Assembly: GCA_017478025.1 (NCBI GenBank)
Contig: JAFVGZ010000028.1
Span: forward strand, 62,001-126,000
DNA: 64,000 nucleotides
Direction: 5' to 3'
DNA from: Prevotella sp.
GTDB taxonomy: Bacteria; Bacteroidota; Bacteroidia; Bacteroidales; Bacteroidaceae
Shown piece by piece: positions 17,669 to 25,138 of this stretch. The notes under the pieces are model-generated. The model saw only the letters and a list, made by a program, of their open reading frames with translations, had not been told where the DNA came from and made no database searches. The translations under genes were made by a program, and so were the position numbers. Numbering within the stretch: the first letter of the stretch is position 1; each line of letters opens with the position of its first letter.

Positions 17669-18155
17669 AAGTGAAGAGTGAAAAGTGAAGAGTGAAGAAT
17701 TAAAAACTACTCTTCAATGCTCACTCTGTTTTTTTAATAGGTTGTTATTTTTTGTTGTTTTAATAGATGCCACCAATAGTGCGATTATTTCACTGCAATC
17801 TGTTGCCATACTGTCGAACTCTTTATCGGAGAGTATTTCTGTATCGTGGAGCAAATTGAGCCAGTTCATCGTCTCATTGGCTTCCTTGAGAGCAATGTGA
17901 AGTTTCGAAGCGAAGTCTAAAGGGCTTTGCGCGAATTCTGATTCGTGAACATTAGCAGAAATAGACGTTCCCGACTTCAAGACCTGTTTATAAATGGTCT
18001 GCAGTTTCCAGTCTTTTTCCGTAAAGTGCAAGAACATATTCACTATTCGTACAGCGAATGCATAGCTCTTGATGTGAAGTGGGCCTCCTTCTCTTTTGTA
18101 GTTCTTAATCATGGCGACAGCAAATTCTTCACTCTTCACTTTTCACTCTTCACTT
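17669..18155. mobile_element. cassette-like segment bounded by perfect 33-bp inverted repeats
   Basis: 17669-17701 and 18123-18155 are perfect inverted copies of a TGAAGAGTGAAAAGTGAAGA-type sequence. They enclose a single four-helix-bundle gene and sit exactly between the pta stop (18161) and the ackA start (17661). The same purine-rich unit recurs without a gene near 55520-55585. No transposase and no obvious target duplication are visible, so mobility is an inference. Confidence 0.5.
17714..18112 (-). CDS. four-helix-bundle protein (23S rRNA IVP / S23 family)
   Basis: 132 residues from the ATG at 18112. A GTG nine codons upstream lies inside the flanking repeat and is less likely. The sequence is all helical: SYAFAVRIVNMFLHFTEK, LQTIYKQVLKSGTSISANVHESEFAQSPLDFASKLHIALKEANETMNWLNLLHDTEILS, EFDSMATDCSEIIALLVASIKTTK. 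The SGTSISANVHES...F..KL.IALKEANET..WL pattern is the hallmark of the S23/IVP family, first known from intervening sequences in 23S rRNA and common as solitary chromosomal genes in Bacteroidetes. Molecular function is unknown. Its insertion between pta and ackA and its inverted-repeat borders are unusual. Confidence 0.88.
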   Translation of the reverse strand: MIKNYKREGGPLHIKSYAFAVRIVNMFLHFTEKDWKLQTIYKQVLKSGTSISANVHESEFAQSPLDFASKLHIALKEANETMNWLNLLHDTEILSDKEFDSMATDCSEIIALLVASIKTTKNNNLLKKQSEH

Positions 18156-18160
18156 TCTCA

Positions 18161-19168
18161 TCACTTTGCGTCCATGGCCTGGCAGGCGGTGATGGCAACG
18201 AGGTTGACGATGTCTTCTACGGAGCAGCCGCGGGAGAGGTCGTTGACTGGGCGTGCTATACCCTGCAGGATTGGGCCGAGGGCTGTTGCTCCGGCGAGGC
18301 GCTGCACCAACTTGTAACCGATGTTACCTACTTCCAGGTTAGGGAATACGAGCACGTTAGCCTTGCCTGCTATCTCTGAGCCGGGAGCCTTCTTAGAGCC
18401 TACGCCGGGCACGAGTGCTGCGTCAGCCTGCAGCTCACCGTCAATCTTCAGTTCTGGATCAAGGTCCTTAGCTATCTTTGTAGCCTCTACCACCTTATCT
18501 ACGACCTCGTGAGAGGCAGAGCCCTTAGTGGAGAATGAGCACATTGCTACGCGTGGCTCAGCGAAACCTGCCACCGAGCGTGCTGTCTGTGCGGTGCAAA
18601 CGGCAATCTGTCCCAGCTGGTTAGCATCGGGCATTGGTGTTACGGCAACGTCGGCAAAGACGAGTACGCCGTTCTCGCCATACTCTGGCTTGTCGGTAAT
18701 CATCAGCATAGCGCCGCTGACGCATGTGATGCCAGGTGCGGTCTTGATAATCTGGAGTGCAGGACGCAGGGTGTCGCCGGTTGTTGACAGCGCACCAGAG
18801 ATCTGGCCGTCAGCACCTTCGGTCTTGATGATCATGCAACCGAGGTAGAGAGGATTCTTCACCAGCTCGCGGGCTTTCTCAATTGTCATGCCCTTCTTCT
18901 CGCGCAGCTTCTGCAGCAGCTGTGCCAGCTCTTCTGAGCGTTCATAGTTCTCTGGGTCGATGAGTGTTGCCTTGCCGATGTTCTTCAGTCCGTGCTCTTG
19001 TGCGAGGGCATTGACTTTGGCGGGATTACCGATGAGGATGAGGTCTGCAATCTCCTGCTCCAGCACCTTGTCGGCTGCAATAAGTGTGCGCTCCTCCTCT
19101 GCCTCGGGGAGCACGATGCGCTGCTTGTTTGCCTTTGCTCGCGCTACAATCTGTTCAATTAAGCTCAT
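18161..19168 (-). CDS. pta: phosphate acetyltransferase
   Basis: 335 residues, the short Pta form lacking the N-terminal DRTGG regulatory domain. It starts MSLIEQIVARAKANKQRIVLPEAEEERTL and contains LYLGCMIIKTEGADGQISGALSTTGDTLRPALQIIKT, YGENGVLVFADVAVTPMPDANQLG, PRVAMCSFSTKGSA and LQADAALVPGVGSKKAPGSEIAGKANVLVFPNLEVGNIGYKLVQRLAGATALGPILQGIARPVNDLSRGCS, the conserved PTA_PTB core. It makes acetyl-phosphate from acetyl-CoA and feeds acetate kinase downstream. Between it and cdaA is a TGTACA-rich repeat. Confidence 0.97.
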   Translation of the reverse strand: MSLIEQIVARAKANKQRIVLPEAEEERTLIAADKVLEQEIADLILIGNPAKVNALAQEHGLKNIGKATLIDPENYERSEELAQLLQKLREKKGMTIEKARELVKNPLYLGCMIIKTEGADGQISGALSTTGDTLRPALQIIKTAPGITCVSGAMLMITDKPEYGENGVLVFADVAVTPMPDANQLGQIAVCTAQTARSVAGFAEPRVAMCSFSTKGSASHEVVDKVVEATKIAKDLDPELKIDGELQADAALVPGVGSKKAPGSEIAGKANVLVFPNLEVGNIGYKLVQRLAGATALGPILQGIARPVNDLSRGCSVEDIVNLVAITACQAMDAK

Positions 19169-19189
19169 AGTGTAATAGTTATGAATTAT

Positions 19190-19281
19190 AGAATATAAAT
19201 TATGAATTGTGCGTCAAATCGTAAATTGTAAATCGTAAATTGTAAATCGTACATTGTACATTGTACATTGTAAATTGTACA
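19190..19281. repeat. TGTACA/GTAAAT dispersed repeat
   Basis: A run of TAAATTGTAAATCGTAAATT and ACATTGTACATTGTA units fills the gap between pta and cdaA. The family recurs at 24345-24435, 27100-27170 (inside a coding region), 27930-27965 and 48280-48310. Confidence 0.8.
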
Positions 19282-20055
19282 TCACTTCAGTTCTTCCGTG
19301 ATAAGTGCCTCCAGCTGTTCTGCCGACAGTCTGAGTCTGAACTGGCTCTTCACTGCTGCCGATATGCGGCCCGTCTCTTCTGATACCACGATGGCCAGCG
19401 CATCAGACTCTTGCGAGATACCCATAGCGGCGCGGTGTCGCAGGCCCAGTTCGCGCGGTATGTCGAGGTTGTGGCTCACTGGCAAGATACAGCCGGCAGC
19501 CTTGATGCGCTTCTTGCTGATTATCATCGCACCATCGTGCAGGGGGGAGTTCTTGAAGAATATGTTCTCTATCAGCCGCTGATTGATGCTGGCATCTATG
19601 CGGTCTCCCGTCTCCACGATGTCGTCAAGTGGCGTAAGTCGCTCTATCACTATCAGTGCGCCGCATTTCGCTTTGCTCATATTGATGCAGGCCATGACGA
19701 TGGGCAGGATGGTGGTACGATCTACGGTATCGGCATCTTCCTCCTTCTTCACAAACCAATTCATGAGGCTGTGCAGGCGTTCCTGCTCGCCAATGCGGAA
19801 AAGGAATTTGCGTATCTCCTCCTGAAAGAGAATGATAATCGCCAGGACGCCCACGCTGAAGAACTGGTCGAGCAGCGCTCCCATCAGTCGCATCTCCAGC
19901 ACCTTGGCCACAAAGAGCCATACGATGATGACGGCCAGCACGCCGCCAAAGACGTTCATGGTGCGCGACTCGCGCATGAAGCGGTAGATGTAGTACAACA
20001 ACACCGCCACAAGTAAGATATCTATTGCGTCTTTTATGCCAAAGTGGAAGAACAC
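19282..20055 (-). CDS. cdaA: diadenylate cyclase
   Basis: 257 residues. The N-terminal third has three membrane segments (IDILLVAVLLYYIYRF, MNVFGGVLAVIIVWLFVA, FFSVGVLAIIILFQEEIRKFLF). The DAC domain follows with the catalytic DGAMII of the DGA motif, and RHRAAMGISQESDALAIVVSEETGRISAA with the RHR motif. It condenses two ATP into c-di-AMP at the membrane. It lies 47 bp downstream of folP on the same strand, a gene order often seen in Bacteroidetes. The junction contains an AATTAACAAATT repeat. Confidence 0.95.
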   Translation of the reverse strand: MFFHFGIKDAIDILLVAVLLYYIYRFMRESRTMNVFGGVLAVIIVWLFVAKVLEMRLMGALLDQFFSVGVLAIIILFQEEIRKFLFRIGEQERLHSLMNWFVKKEEDADTVDRTTILPIVMACINMSKAKCGALIVIERLTPLDDIVETGDRIDASINQRLIENIFFKNSPLHDGAMIISKKRIKAAGCILPVSHNLDIPRELGLRHRAAMGISQESDALAIVVSEETGRISAAVKSQFRLRLSAEQLEALITEELK

Positions 20056-20102
20056 GGTCGAATTATCGAATTAACAAATTGTCGAATTAACAAATTAACG
20101 AA

Positions 20103-20864
20103 TTATGCATTATAAATTGCCACAACGTCTGCTGCGGCTTTTACGTCGTGCACCCTCAGGATGTCTGCCCCTTGTTGCAGCGCCATGAGGTTGGTCAGCA
20201 TGGTGCCTTGCAGGGCTCTGTCGCTATCGGGTGTGCACCCCAGCAGCTGATATATCATGCGTTTGCGGCTTATGCCTGCCAACAGCGGCAGTTCGGGAAA
20301 GGCCTCTTTCACCTTGTGCAGGTCACGGAGCATGGCGTAATTGCCTTTTATGACATCCTTTCCGAATCCGAATCCCGGGTCGAGGATGATGTCCTCACAC
20401 CCCTTTGCTCTCAGCCTCTTCACCTTCTCAGCGAAGCATTCCAGCGTCGTGGCCATATCGGGCTGCACAGACATCAGCACGTACGTGACTCCCAGTGCCG
20501 CCATCTCGTCGAGATACATACCCTCTGACACGTCGTTGACTATCTGCGCACCATACTCCTCCACCGCCATCTGTGCCACGCGGGGCCTGAATGTGTCAAC
20601 GCTCAGCACCGCTTCTGGCTGCACCTTGCGCACCACCTCCAATGCTCCCCTCAGCCTGCGCAGCTCCTCCTCTTCGCTTACCTCCGCAGCACCGGGGCGC
20701 GTGGAGTATGCACCGACGTCTATTATGTCTCCCCCTTCGCTGATTATGGCGTTGGCGCGAGAGGCTATCTCGCTCTCTGTTTGCATGCGGCTGCCAGAGA
20801 AGAAGGAGTCGGGCGTACAGTTCAGGATGCCCATTATGTGCGGAGTGTTTGCCTGGTTAAGCAT
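20103..20864 (-). CDS. folP: dihydropteroate synthase
   Basis: 253 residues. It begins with HIMGILNCTPDSFF, the pterin-binding start, then GGDIIDVGAYSTRPGAAEVSEEEE, VLSVDTFRPRVAQMAVEEYGAQIVNDVSEG, DIILDPGFGFGKDVIKGNYAML, LPLLAGISRKRMI and ILRVHDVKAAADVV, covering both signature loops and the SRK and RxHD motifs. It joins p-aminobenzoate to hydroxymethyl-dihydropterin in folate synthesis and is the target of sulfonamides. A TACTTTTG promoter box lies 35 bp upstream. Confidence 0.96.
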   Translation of the reverse strand: MLNQANTPHIMGILNCTPDSFFSGSRMQTESEIASRANAIISEGGDIIDVGAYSTRPGAAEVSEEEELRRLRGALEVVRKVQPEAVLSVDTFRPRVAQMAVEEYGAQIVNDVSEGMYLDEMAALGVTYVLMSVQPDMATTLECFAEKVKRLRAKGCEDIILDPGFGFGKDVIKGNYAMLRDLHKVKEAFPELPLLAGISRKRMIYQLLGCTPDSDRALQGTMLTNLMALQQGADILRVHDVKAAADVVAIYNA

Positions 20865-20898
20865 AGTCAGATTTTACCTGCAAAGAAACATCAGCGTA

Positions 20899-20906
20899 CA
20901 AAAGTA
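20899..20906 (-). promoter_or_regulatory. -7 promoter box for folP-cdaA
   Basis: TACTTTTG on the minus strand, matching TAnnTTTG, 35 bp before the folP ATG. Confidence 0.65.
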
Positions 20907-20982
20907 GCAATAATTTTGCACCCACGCAAGCATTTTTTTGATATTTAAGAATACTTTCTGCACTTTTTCCAAAAAAAATACT

Positions 20983-20990
20983 TAATTTTG
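20983..20990 (+). promoter_or_regulatory. -7 promoter box for argF'
   Basis: TAATTTTG on the plus strand, 24 bp before the ATG at 21015. An upstream in-frame start at 20988 would overlap this box, which supports the ATG at 21015. Confidence 0.65.
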
Positions 20991-21014
20991 CACGAAAATA
21001 TACTACGACACGCA

Positions 21015-21989
21015 ATGAAAACATTTTTTAATGCCAAAGACCTCGGCGATATCCGTGCCGCACTGGCAGAGGCGCAACAAGTTAAGAACGACCGTTTTGC
21101 CTATCAGCACCTTGGCAAGAACAAGACACTGCTGATGGTGTTTTTCAATAATTCACTTCGCACCCGCCTCTCCACTCAAAAGGCAGCGATGAACCTCGGC
21201 ATGAATGTCATCGTGCTCGACGTGAATGCCGGAGCCTGGAAGCTGGAGACGGAGCGCGGCGTGGTGATGGACGGTGACAAGAGCGAGCACCTGCTTGAGG
21301 CGATACCCGTCATGGGCAGCTTCTGCGATCTCATTGGAATACGCTCTTTCGCCGGCCTGACAGACCGCGAATATGACTATGCCGAGACCATCGTCAACCA
21401 GTTCGTGCAGTACAGTGGTCGCCCCGTCTTTGCTATGGAGACGGCTACGGTGCACCCCCTGCAGGCCTTTGCTGACCTCATCACCATCGAGGAGCACAAG
21501 ACAAAGGAACGCGTGAAGGCCGTTCTGACATGGGCTCCACACTGCCGTGCATTGCCTCAGGCAGTGCCTAACAGTTTTGCTGAGTGGATGCTGGCAGCAC
21601 CAGACGTGGATCTCGTCATCACTCATCCAGAGGGATATGAGCTGGACAGCCGCTTCACCGAGGGCGCAACGATAGAGTATGATCAGCGCAAGGCATTCGA
21701 GGGTGCCGACTTTATCTACGCCAAGAACTGGAGCTGCCCGGGTGTTACCAACCCTGCAGACTATGGCAAGATACTCCATGACTACAAGAAGATGGCTCAC
21801 TGGACCGTCGATAGCGAGCACATGTCATGGACAGACAACGGAAAGTTCCTGCACTGTCTGCCTGTGCGCCGCGGACTCATAGTGACCGATGATGTGATAG
21901 AGAGCAAGAACTCCCTCGTCATCCCCGAGGCTGCCAACCGCGAAATCTCTGCCGAGGTAGTCATCAAGCGCATGCTTGAGGCACTGTAA
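21015..21989 (+). CDS. argF': N-succinyl/N-acetylornithine carbamoyltransferase
   Basis: 324 residues from MKTFFNAKDLGD. It has the carbamoyl-phosphate loop FFNNSLRTRLSTQKAAMNLG (SLRTR in place of the STRTR of canonical OTCases), GAWKLETERGVVMDGDKSEHLLEAIPVMG, ATVHPLQAFADL, WAPHCRALPQAVPNSFAEWM, FIYAKNW and MHCLPVRR-like text (LHCLPVRRGLIVTDDVIES). These are marks of the Bacteroidetes acylornithine transcarbamylase used for arginine synthesis. Residue 90 is Ser, whereas I recall Pro at this position (Pro90) in the succinylornithine enzyme of Bacteroides fragilis, where it helps choose the acyl group. The acyl preference is therefore left open. Confidence 0.93.
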   Translation: MKTFFNAKDLGDIRAALAEAQQVKNDRFAYQHLGKNKTLLMVFFNNSLRTRLSTQKAAMNLGMNVIVLDVNAGAWKLETERGVVMDGDKSEHLLEAIPVMGSFCDLIGIRSFAGLTDREYDYAETIVNQFVQYSGRPVFAMETATVHPLQAFADLITIEEHKTKERVKAVLTWAPHCRALPQAVPNSFAEWMLAAPDVDLVITHPEGYELDSRFTEGATIEYDQRKAFEGADFIYAKNWSCPGVTNPADYGKILHDYKKMAHWTVDSEHMSWTDNGKFLHCLPVRRGLIVTDDVIESKNSLVIPEAANREISAEVVIKRMLEAL

Positions 21990-22021
21990 AGGACAGAAAT
22001 TAAGCTGAGTATTTTATAGAC

Positions 22022-22180
22022 AGAAATTATTATAATTAAAATAATTAACTCGCGCAGTTGGGCTGTTCAGCGACAATAATTATACTGATTATAATAATTT
22101 CTGTCTTTTCTTTGTCATCAGCTCGCGCAGTTGGGCTGTTCAACAACGAAAATTATATTAATTATAATAATTTCTGTCCT
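22022..22180. repeat. 73-bp direct repeat with AT-rich inverted arms
   Basis: CTCGCGCAGTTGGGCTGTTC occurs at 22049 and 22122. Each copy is followed by an AT-rich stretch ending in ATAATAATTTCTGTC, so the whole unit is repeated with a 73-bp period. Upstream, ACAGAAATTATTATAATT (22020-22038) is the inverted form of the unit's end. The gap between argF' and rimM consists almost wholly of this structure. Confidence 0.8.
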
Positions 22181-22225
22181 TCCACCCTATAATTTCTTTC
22201 CCTACTCCTTATTGATTTCTGTCTG

Positions 22226-22774
22226 TTACAGCAGGCCTTCGGGGATGTCCATTGTTATGGTGTGAGTGGCGGTGTCGATGTCTGTGATTAGCTCTTCTGC
22301 AGCGGGCAGGAGGGTGCCGTCGGTGAGTTCAAACATTGTGTTGATGGTCTGACGGTCTATGTATGCTATCTCGCCTACTGGCTTGTTGTTGTCGTTGGCG
22401 TTCCTGACGGTGTAGCCTACGAGCTGCGCATAGCTTACCGAGGATGAGCTTTCCTCATCCTTCATCTCTCCTTCCTCATCCTCCAGCCTCTCTTCCTCTG
22501 CCAATCTGCGGGGGAAGAAGACATCGCTGCCCGTCAGTTCGCGGGCTCGCTGCTGCGTGTCTATGCCCTCAAACTTTATCAGCGCTACGTCATCGGTCTT
22601 GAAGCGATACTCCTCAAGGAAGAATGGAACCAATATGCCATCCAATTCCAGAATGAGGTAGTCGGCATCAATGCGGTAGAAGGTGTCATCATCCACCTGC
22701 ATCGTCACCTCACCGCTAAGGCCGTGAGCCTTGCCTAAGCGACCTATCTTATATACTTCTTCTGATCTTATCAA
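22226..22774 (-). CDS. rimM: ribosome maturation factor RimM
   Basis: 182 residues. IGRLGKAHGLSGEVTMQVDDD is the typical RimM N-terminal barrel start, and KFEGIDTQQRARELTGSDVFFPR follows. The C-terminal PRC-barrel begins at AQLVGYTVRNANDNNKPVGEIAYID and ends ITMDIPEGLL. It binds S19 and helps mature the 30S head. Between the two domains is an Asp/Glu/Ser-rich insertion of about 25 residues (EEERLEDEEGEMKDEESSSSVS), encoded by CTCATCC/TTCCTCATC repeats of the GATGAGG family. It lies downstream of murA on the same strand, a conserved Bacteroidetes order. Confidence 0.93.
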   Translation of the reverse strand: MIRSEEVYKIGRLGKAHGLSGEVTMQVDDDTFYRIDADYLILELDGILVPFFLEEYRFKTDDVALIKFEGIDTQQRARELTGSDVFFPRRLAEEERLEDEEGEMKDEESSSSVSYAQLVGYTVRNANDNNKPVGEIAYIDRQTINTMFELTDGTLLPAAEELITDIDTATHTITMDIPEGLL

Positions 22775-22960
22775 ATTGAAAATTGAGAGTTGAGAGTTGA
22801 AAATTATGATTACAATAGACTTTCCCGCATCCCTTATAATTCTTCACTCTTGCCCTATCGGGCGAAGTTCCTCACGCTCGGCAAAGCTCATGCAAACATG
22901 GCATTGCTCTCGCTCAATCGAAACTTTCACTTTTTATTTTTCCCTTTTCCCTCTTCCCTC

Positions 22961-24337
22961 CTATACCACTCGTGTAATCCTTGCGCCGAGGGCGTTGAGG
23001 CGGCCTTCTATGTCTTGGTACCCGCGGTCTATCTGCGCGATGTTGCTAATCTCTGATGTTCCATCTGCTGACATCGCTGCAATGAGGAGCGCTATGCCGG
23101 CACGTATATCGGGGCTTGACATGCGTGCTGCACGCAGGCGTATCTTGTGATCGTGACCCACAACAACAGCCCTGTGGGGGTCGCAGAGGATTATCTGTGC
23201 ACCCATATCTATGAGCTTATCTACAAAGAACAGTCGGCTCTCAAACATCTTCTGGTGGAAGAGCACGCTGCCCTGTGCCTGCGTAGCCACCACGAGGAGC
23301 ACGCTGAGCAGGTCGGGGGTGAGTCCAGGCCACGGTGCGTCGCTCAGGGTCATGATGGTTCCGTCGATGAAAGAGTCTATCTGGTATGTATCGTGATGCG
23401 GTATCACGAGGTCATCGCCCTCCTCGATGATGGTGATGCCGAGGCGTCGAAAGGCATCGGGGATGATGCCGAGGTTGCGGATTGACACGTCTTTGATGCG
23501 TATGCCGTTGCCCACCATTGCCGCCATAGCGATGAAGGAGCCTATCTCAATCATGTCGGGCAGCAAGCGGTGCGTGGTGCCGTGGAGCGACTTCACGCCT
23601 ACGATGGTGATGAGGTTGCTCCCAATGCCCGAGATATTTGCTCCCATGCGGTTGAGCATGTGGCAGAGCTGCTGTATGTATGGCTCGCAGGCAGCGTTGT
23701 ATATGGTCGTAGTACCCTCTGCCATCACCGCTGCCATGATAATGTTCGCCGTACCGGTGACGCTGGCTTCATCCAGCAACATATAGCATCCCTTCAGGCT
23801 GCTGCTGCCGTTGTCATTGGCAGACAGCTCATACACATCGCGCCCTTCGATGCGCGAATACGTGGCACCGAGCTTATGGAATCCGAGGAAATGCGTGTCC
23901 AGGCGTCGCCGTCCTATCTTGTCGCCGCCGGGCTTGGCTACGGTAGCCTTGCCGAAACGCCCCAACAGCGGGCCTATCATCAGCACCGAGCCGCGCAACT
24001 GAGCGCATTTGTGCACAAATGCATCGCTTGAGAGATAATCCAGGTCCAGCTTGTCGGCCCTGAAGGTGAAAGTGCGTCCATTGCCGCCTCTCTCATCCCT
24101 CATCTTTCCTCCCTCATCTCTTGTCCTTCCTCCCTCTTCCAACCTCACCTTCACGCCGATGTCCTTCAGCAGTCGTATGAGGTTATTGATGTCCAGAATG
24201 TCTGGCACATTGCTGATGGTGACCTCTTCGTCGGTCAGCAATGTGGCACAGATGACCTCCAGCGCCTCGTTCTTGGCACCCTGAGGTGTTATGTCGCCTT
24301 GCAGGGCATGTCCGCCCTCAATGATGAATTTTGACAT
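22961..24337 (-). CDS. murA: UDP-N-acetylglucosamine 1-carboxyvinyltransferase
   Basis: 458 residues, longer than the usual 420-435. It shows FIIEGGHALQGDITPQGAKNEAL, LRGSVLMIGPLLGRFGKATVAKPGGDKIGRRRLDTH, GTANIIMAAVMAEGTTTIYNAACEPYIQQLCHML and DIRAGIALLIAAMSADGTSEISNIAQIDRGYQDIEGRLNALGA. It transfers enolpyruvate to UDP-GlcNAc, the first committed step of peptidoglycan synthesis. The catalytic-loop Cys (Cys115 of E. coli, PGGCTIG) is Asp here (PGGDKIG), a change known to make MurA insensitive to fosfomycin. Residues about 67-88 are an extra Gly/Arg/Asp/Glu-rich loop (GRTRDEGGKMRDERGGNG) encoded by a GATGAGGGA repeat. Confidence 0.96.
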   Translation of the reverse strand: MSKFIIEGGHALQGDITPQGAKNEALEVICATLLTDEEVTISNVPDILDINNLIRLLKDIGVKVRLEEGGRTRDEGGKMRDERGGNGRTFTFRADKLDLDYLSSDAFVHKCAQLRGSVLMIGPLLGRFGKATVAKPGGDKIGRRRLDTHFLGFHKLGATYSRIEGRDVYELSANDNGSSSLKGCYMLLDEASVTGTANIIMAAVMAEGTTTIYNAACEPYIQQLCHMLNRMGANISGIGSNLITIVGVKSLHGTTHRLLPDMIEIGSFIAMAAMVGNGIRIKDVSIRNLGIIPDAFRRLGITIIEEGDDLVIPHHDTYQIDSFIDGTIMTLSDAPWPGLTPDLLSVLLVVATQAQGSVLFHQKMFESRLFFVDKLIDMGAQIILCDPHRAVVVGHDHKIRLRAARMSSPDIRAGIALLIAAMSADGTSEISNIAQIDRGYQDIEGRLNALGARITRVV

Positions 24338-24344
24338 CTTAGTC

Positions 24345-24500
24345 TGATTTATTTACAATTTACCATGTATTTATTTACCATTTACCATGTACAATGTACA
24401 ATTTACATTCAACATGTACAACTGGTAAAATGTCCAAATGAAAATGGTACATTCTTGCTCCACTTTGTTACGCAAGCGTCACAGAGTGCCGAGCGGTACA
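24345..24500. repeat. TGTACA repeat and ~44-bp dispersed element
   Basis: 24345-24435 contains TTTACCATGTACAATGTACA-type units. 24452-24495 is a full copy of the dispersed element (TTCTTGCTCC, then TTACGCAAGCGTCACAGAGT, then GCCGAGCG). A short TGGTAAATGGTACATG run follows. Confidence 0.8.
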
Positions 24501-24526
24501 TGGTAAATGGTACATGTTAGATGTTT

Positions 24527-25138
24527 TTATTTCTTCTTCTTTTTCTTCTTTGCCGCTGCTGCCATATCGCCCTTTGCCACATCGCCCAGACTTACTGACA
24601 CGATGTCGGTATCCACCTGTATGGCCCCGTCGGTGAGGCGTGCAATGTCCGACACCACCTTCTCCTTGTCGGTGGTGATGCCCCATGTCAGCAGGCTGCG
24701 ATACATCTGATTGGCCGTCAGCTCTGTCAGCGCATCGCGCTCCGGGCCTGCCGGCATGTCTTTCAGCTTCTCACACATCGCCGTGAGCATGCGTCCATAG
24801 TGGCGCACCGGCATGGGTTTCTTGTTCTTATACTCTATGCGGTCGGGGCTCTTGGCCAGTTCGTCCTCGTGCTCTATCTCCACGGGATAGTCGATGTCGA
24901 GCTTGAAGTCGCTCATCAAAGCCAGGTGATACCACAGTATCGGCTCGCGCTCCCTGTAGCTCAGTTGTGATGAGACAACGCGTTTCATTGTCTCTACTAT
25001 GGTCTGGGCGCAGCTCTGTCGCTCTTCCTTGGTGGGCAGGGTGATACAATGCTCCACCATCTGCTGTATGTCACGGCCATACGCCATCAGCTTCAGCTGC
25101 TCGCGCTGGGTGTTATAGTCTAATCCTTCTAAGTTCAT
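24527..25138 (-). CDS. DUF4290 family protein
   Basis: 203 residues, soluble. MNLEGLDYNTQREQLKLMAYGRDIQQMVEHCITLPTKEERQSCAQTIVETM and PILWYHLALMSDFKLDIDYPVEIEH are the conserved core of DUF4290. I recall this gene next to murA in Bacteroidetes; the function is unknown. The C-terminus is a poly-lysine tail (AAAKKKKKKK) encoded by a TTCTTCTTTTTC run, which could vary by slippage. The ATG overlaps the tsaB stop by four bases. Confidence 0.9.
   Translation of the reverse strand: MNLEGLDYNTQREQLKLMAYGRDIQQMVEHCITLPTKEERQSCAQTIVETMKRVVSSQLSYREREPILWYHLALMSDFKLDIDYPVEIEHEDELAKSPDRIEYKNKKPMPVRHYGRMLTAMCEKLKDMPAGPERDALTELTANQMYRSLLTWGITTDKEKVVSDIARLTDGAIQVDTDIVSVSLGDVAKGDMAAAAKKKKKKK

Noticed and set aside
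18113-18139. GTG start for the four-helix-bundle gene
   Set aside because: It lies inside the 33-bp inverted repeat; the ATG at 18112 begins the conserved protein.
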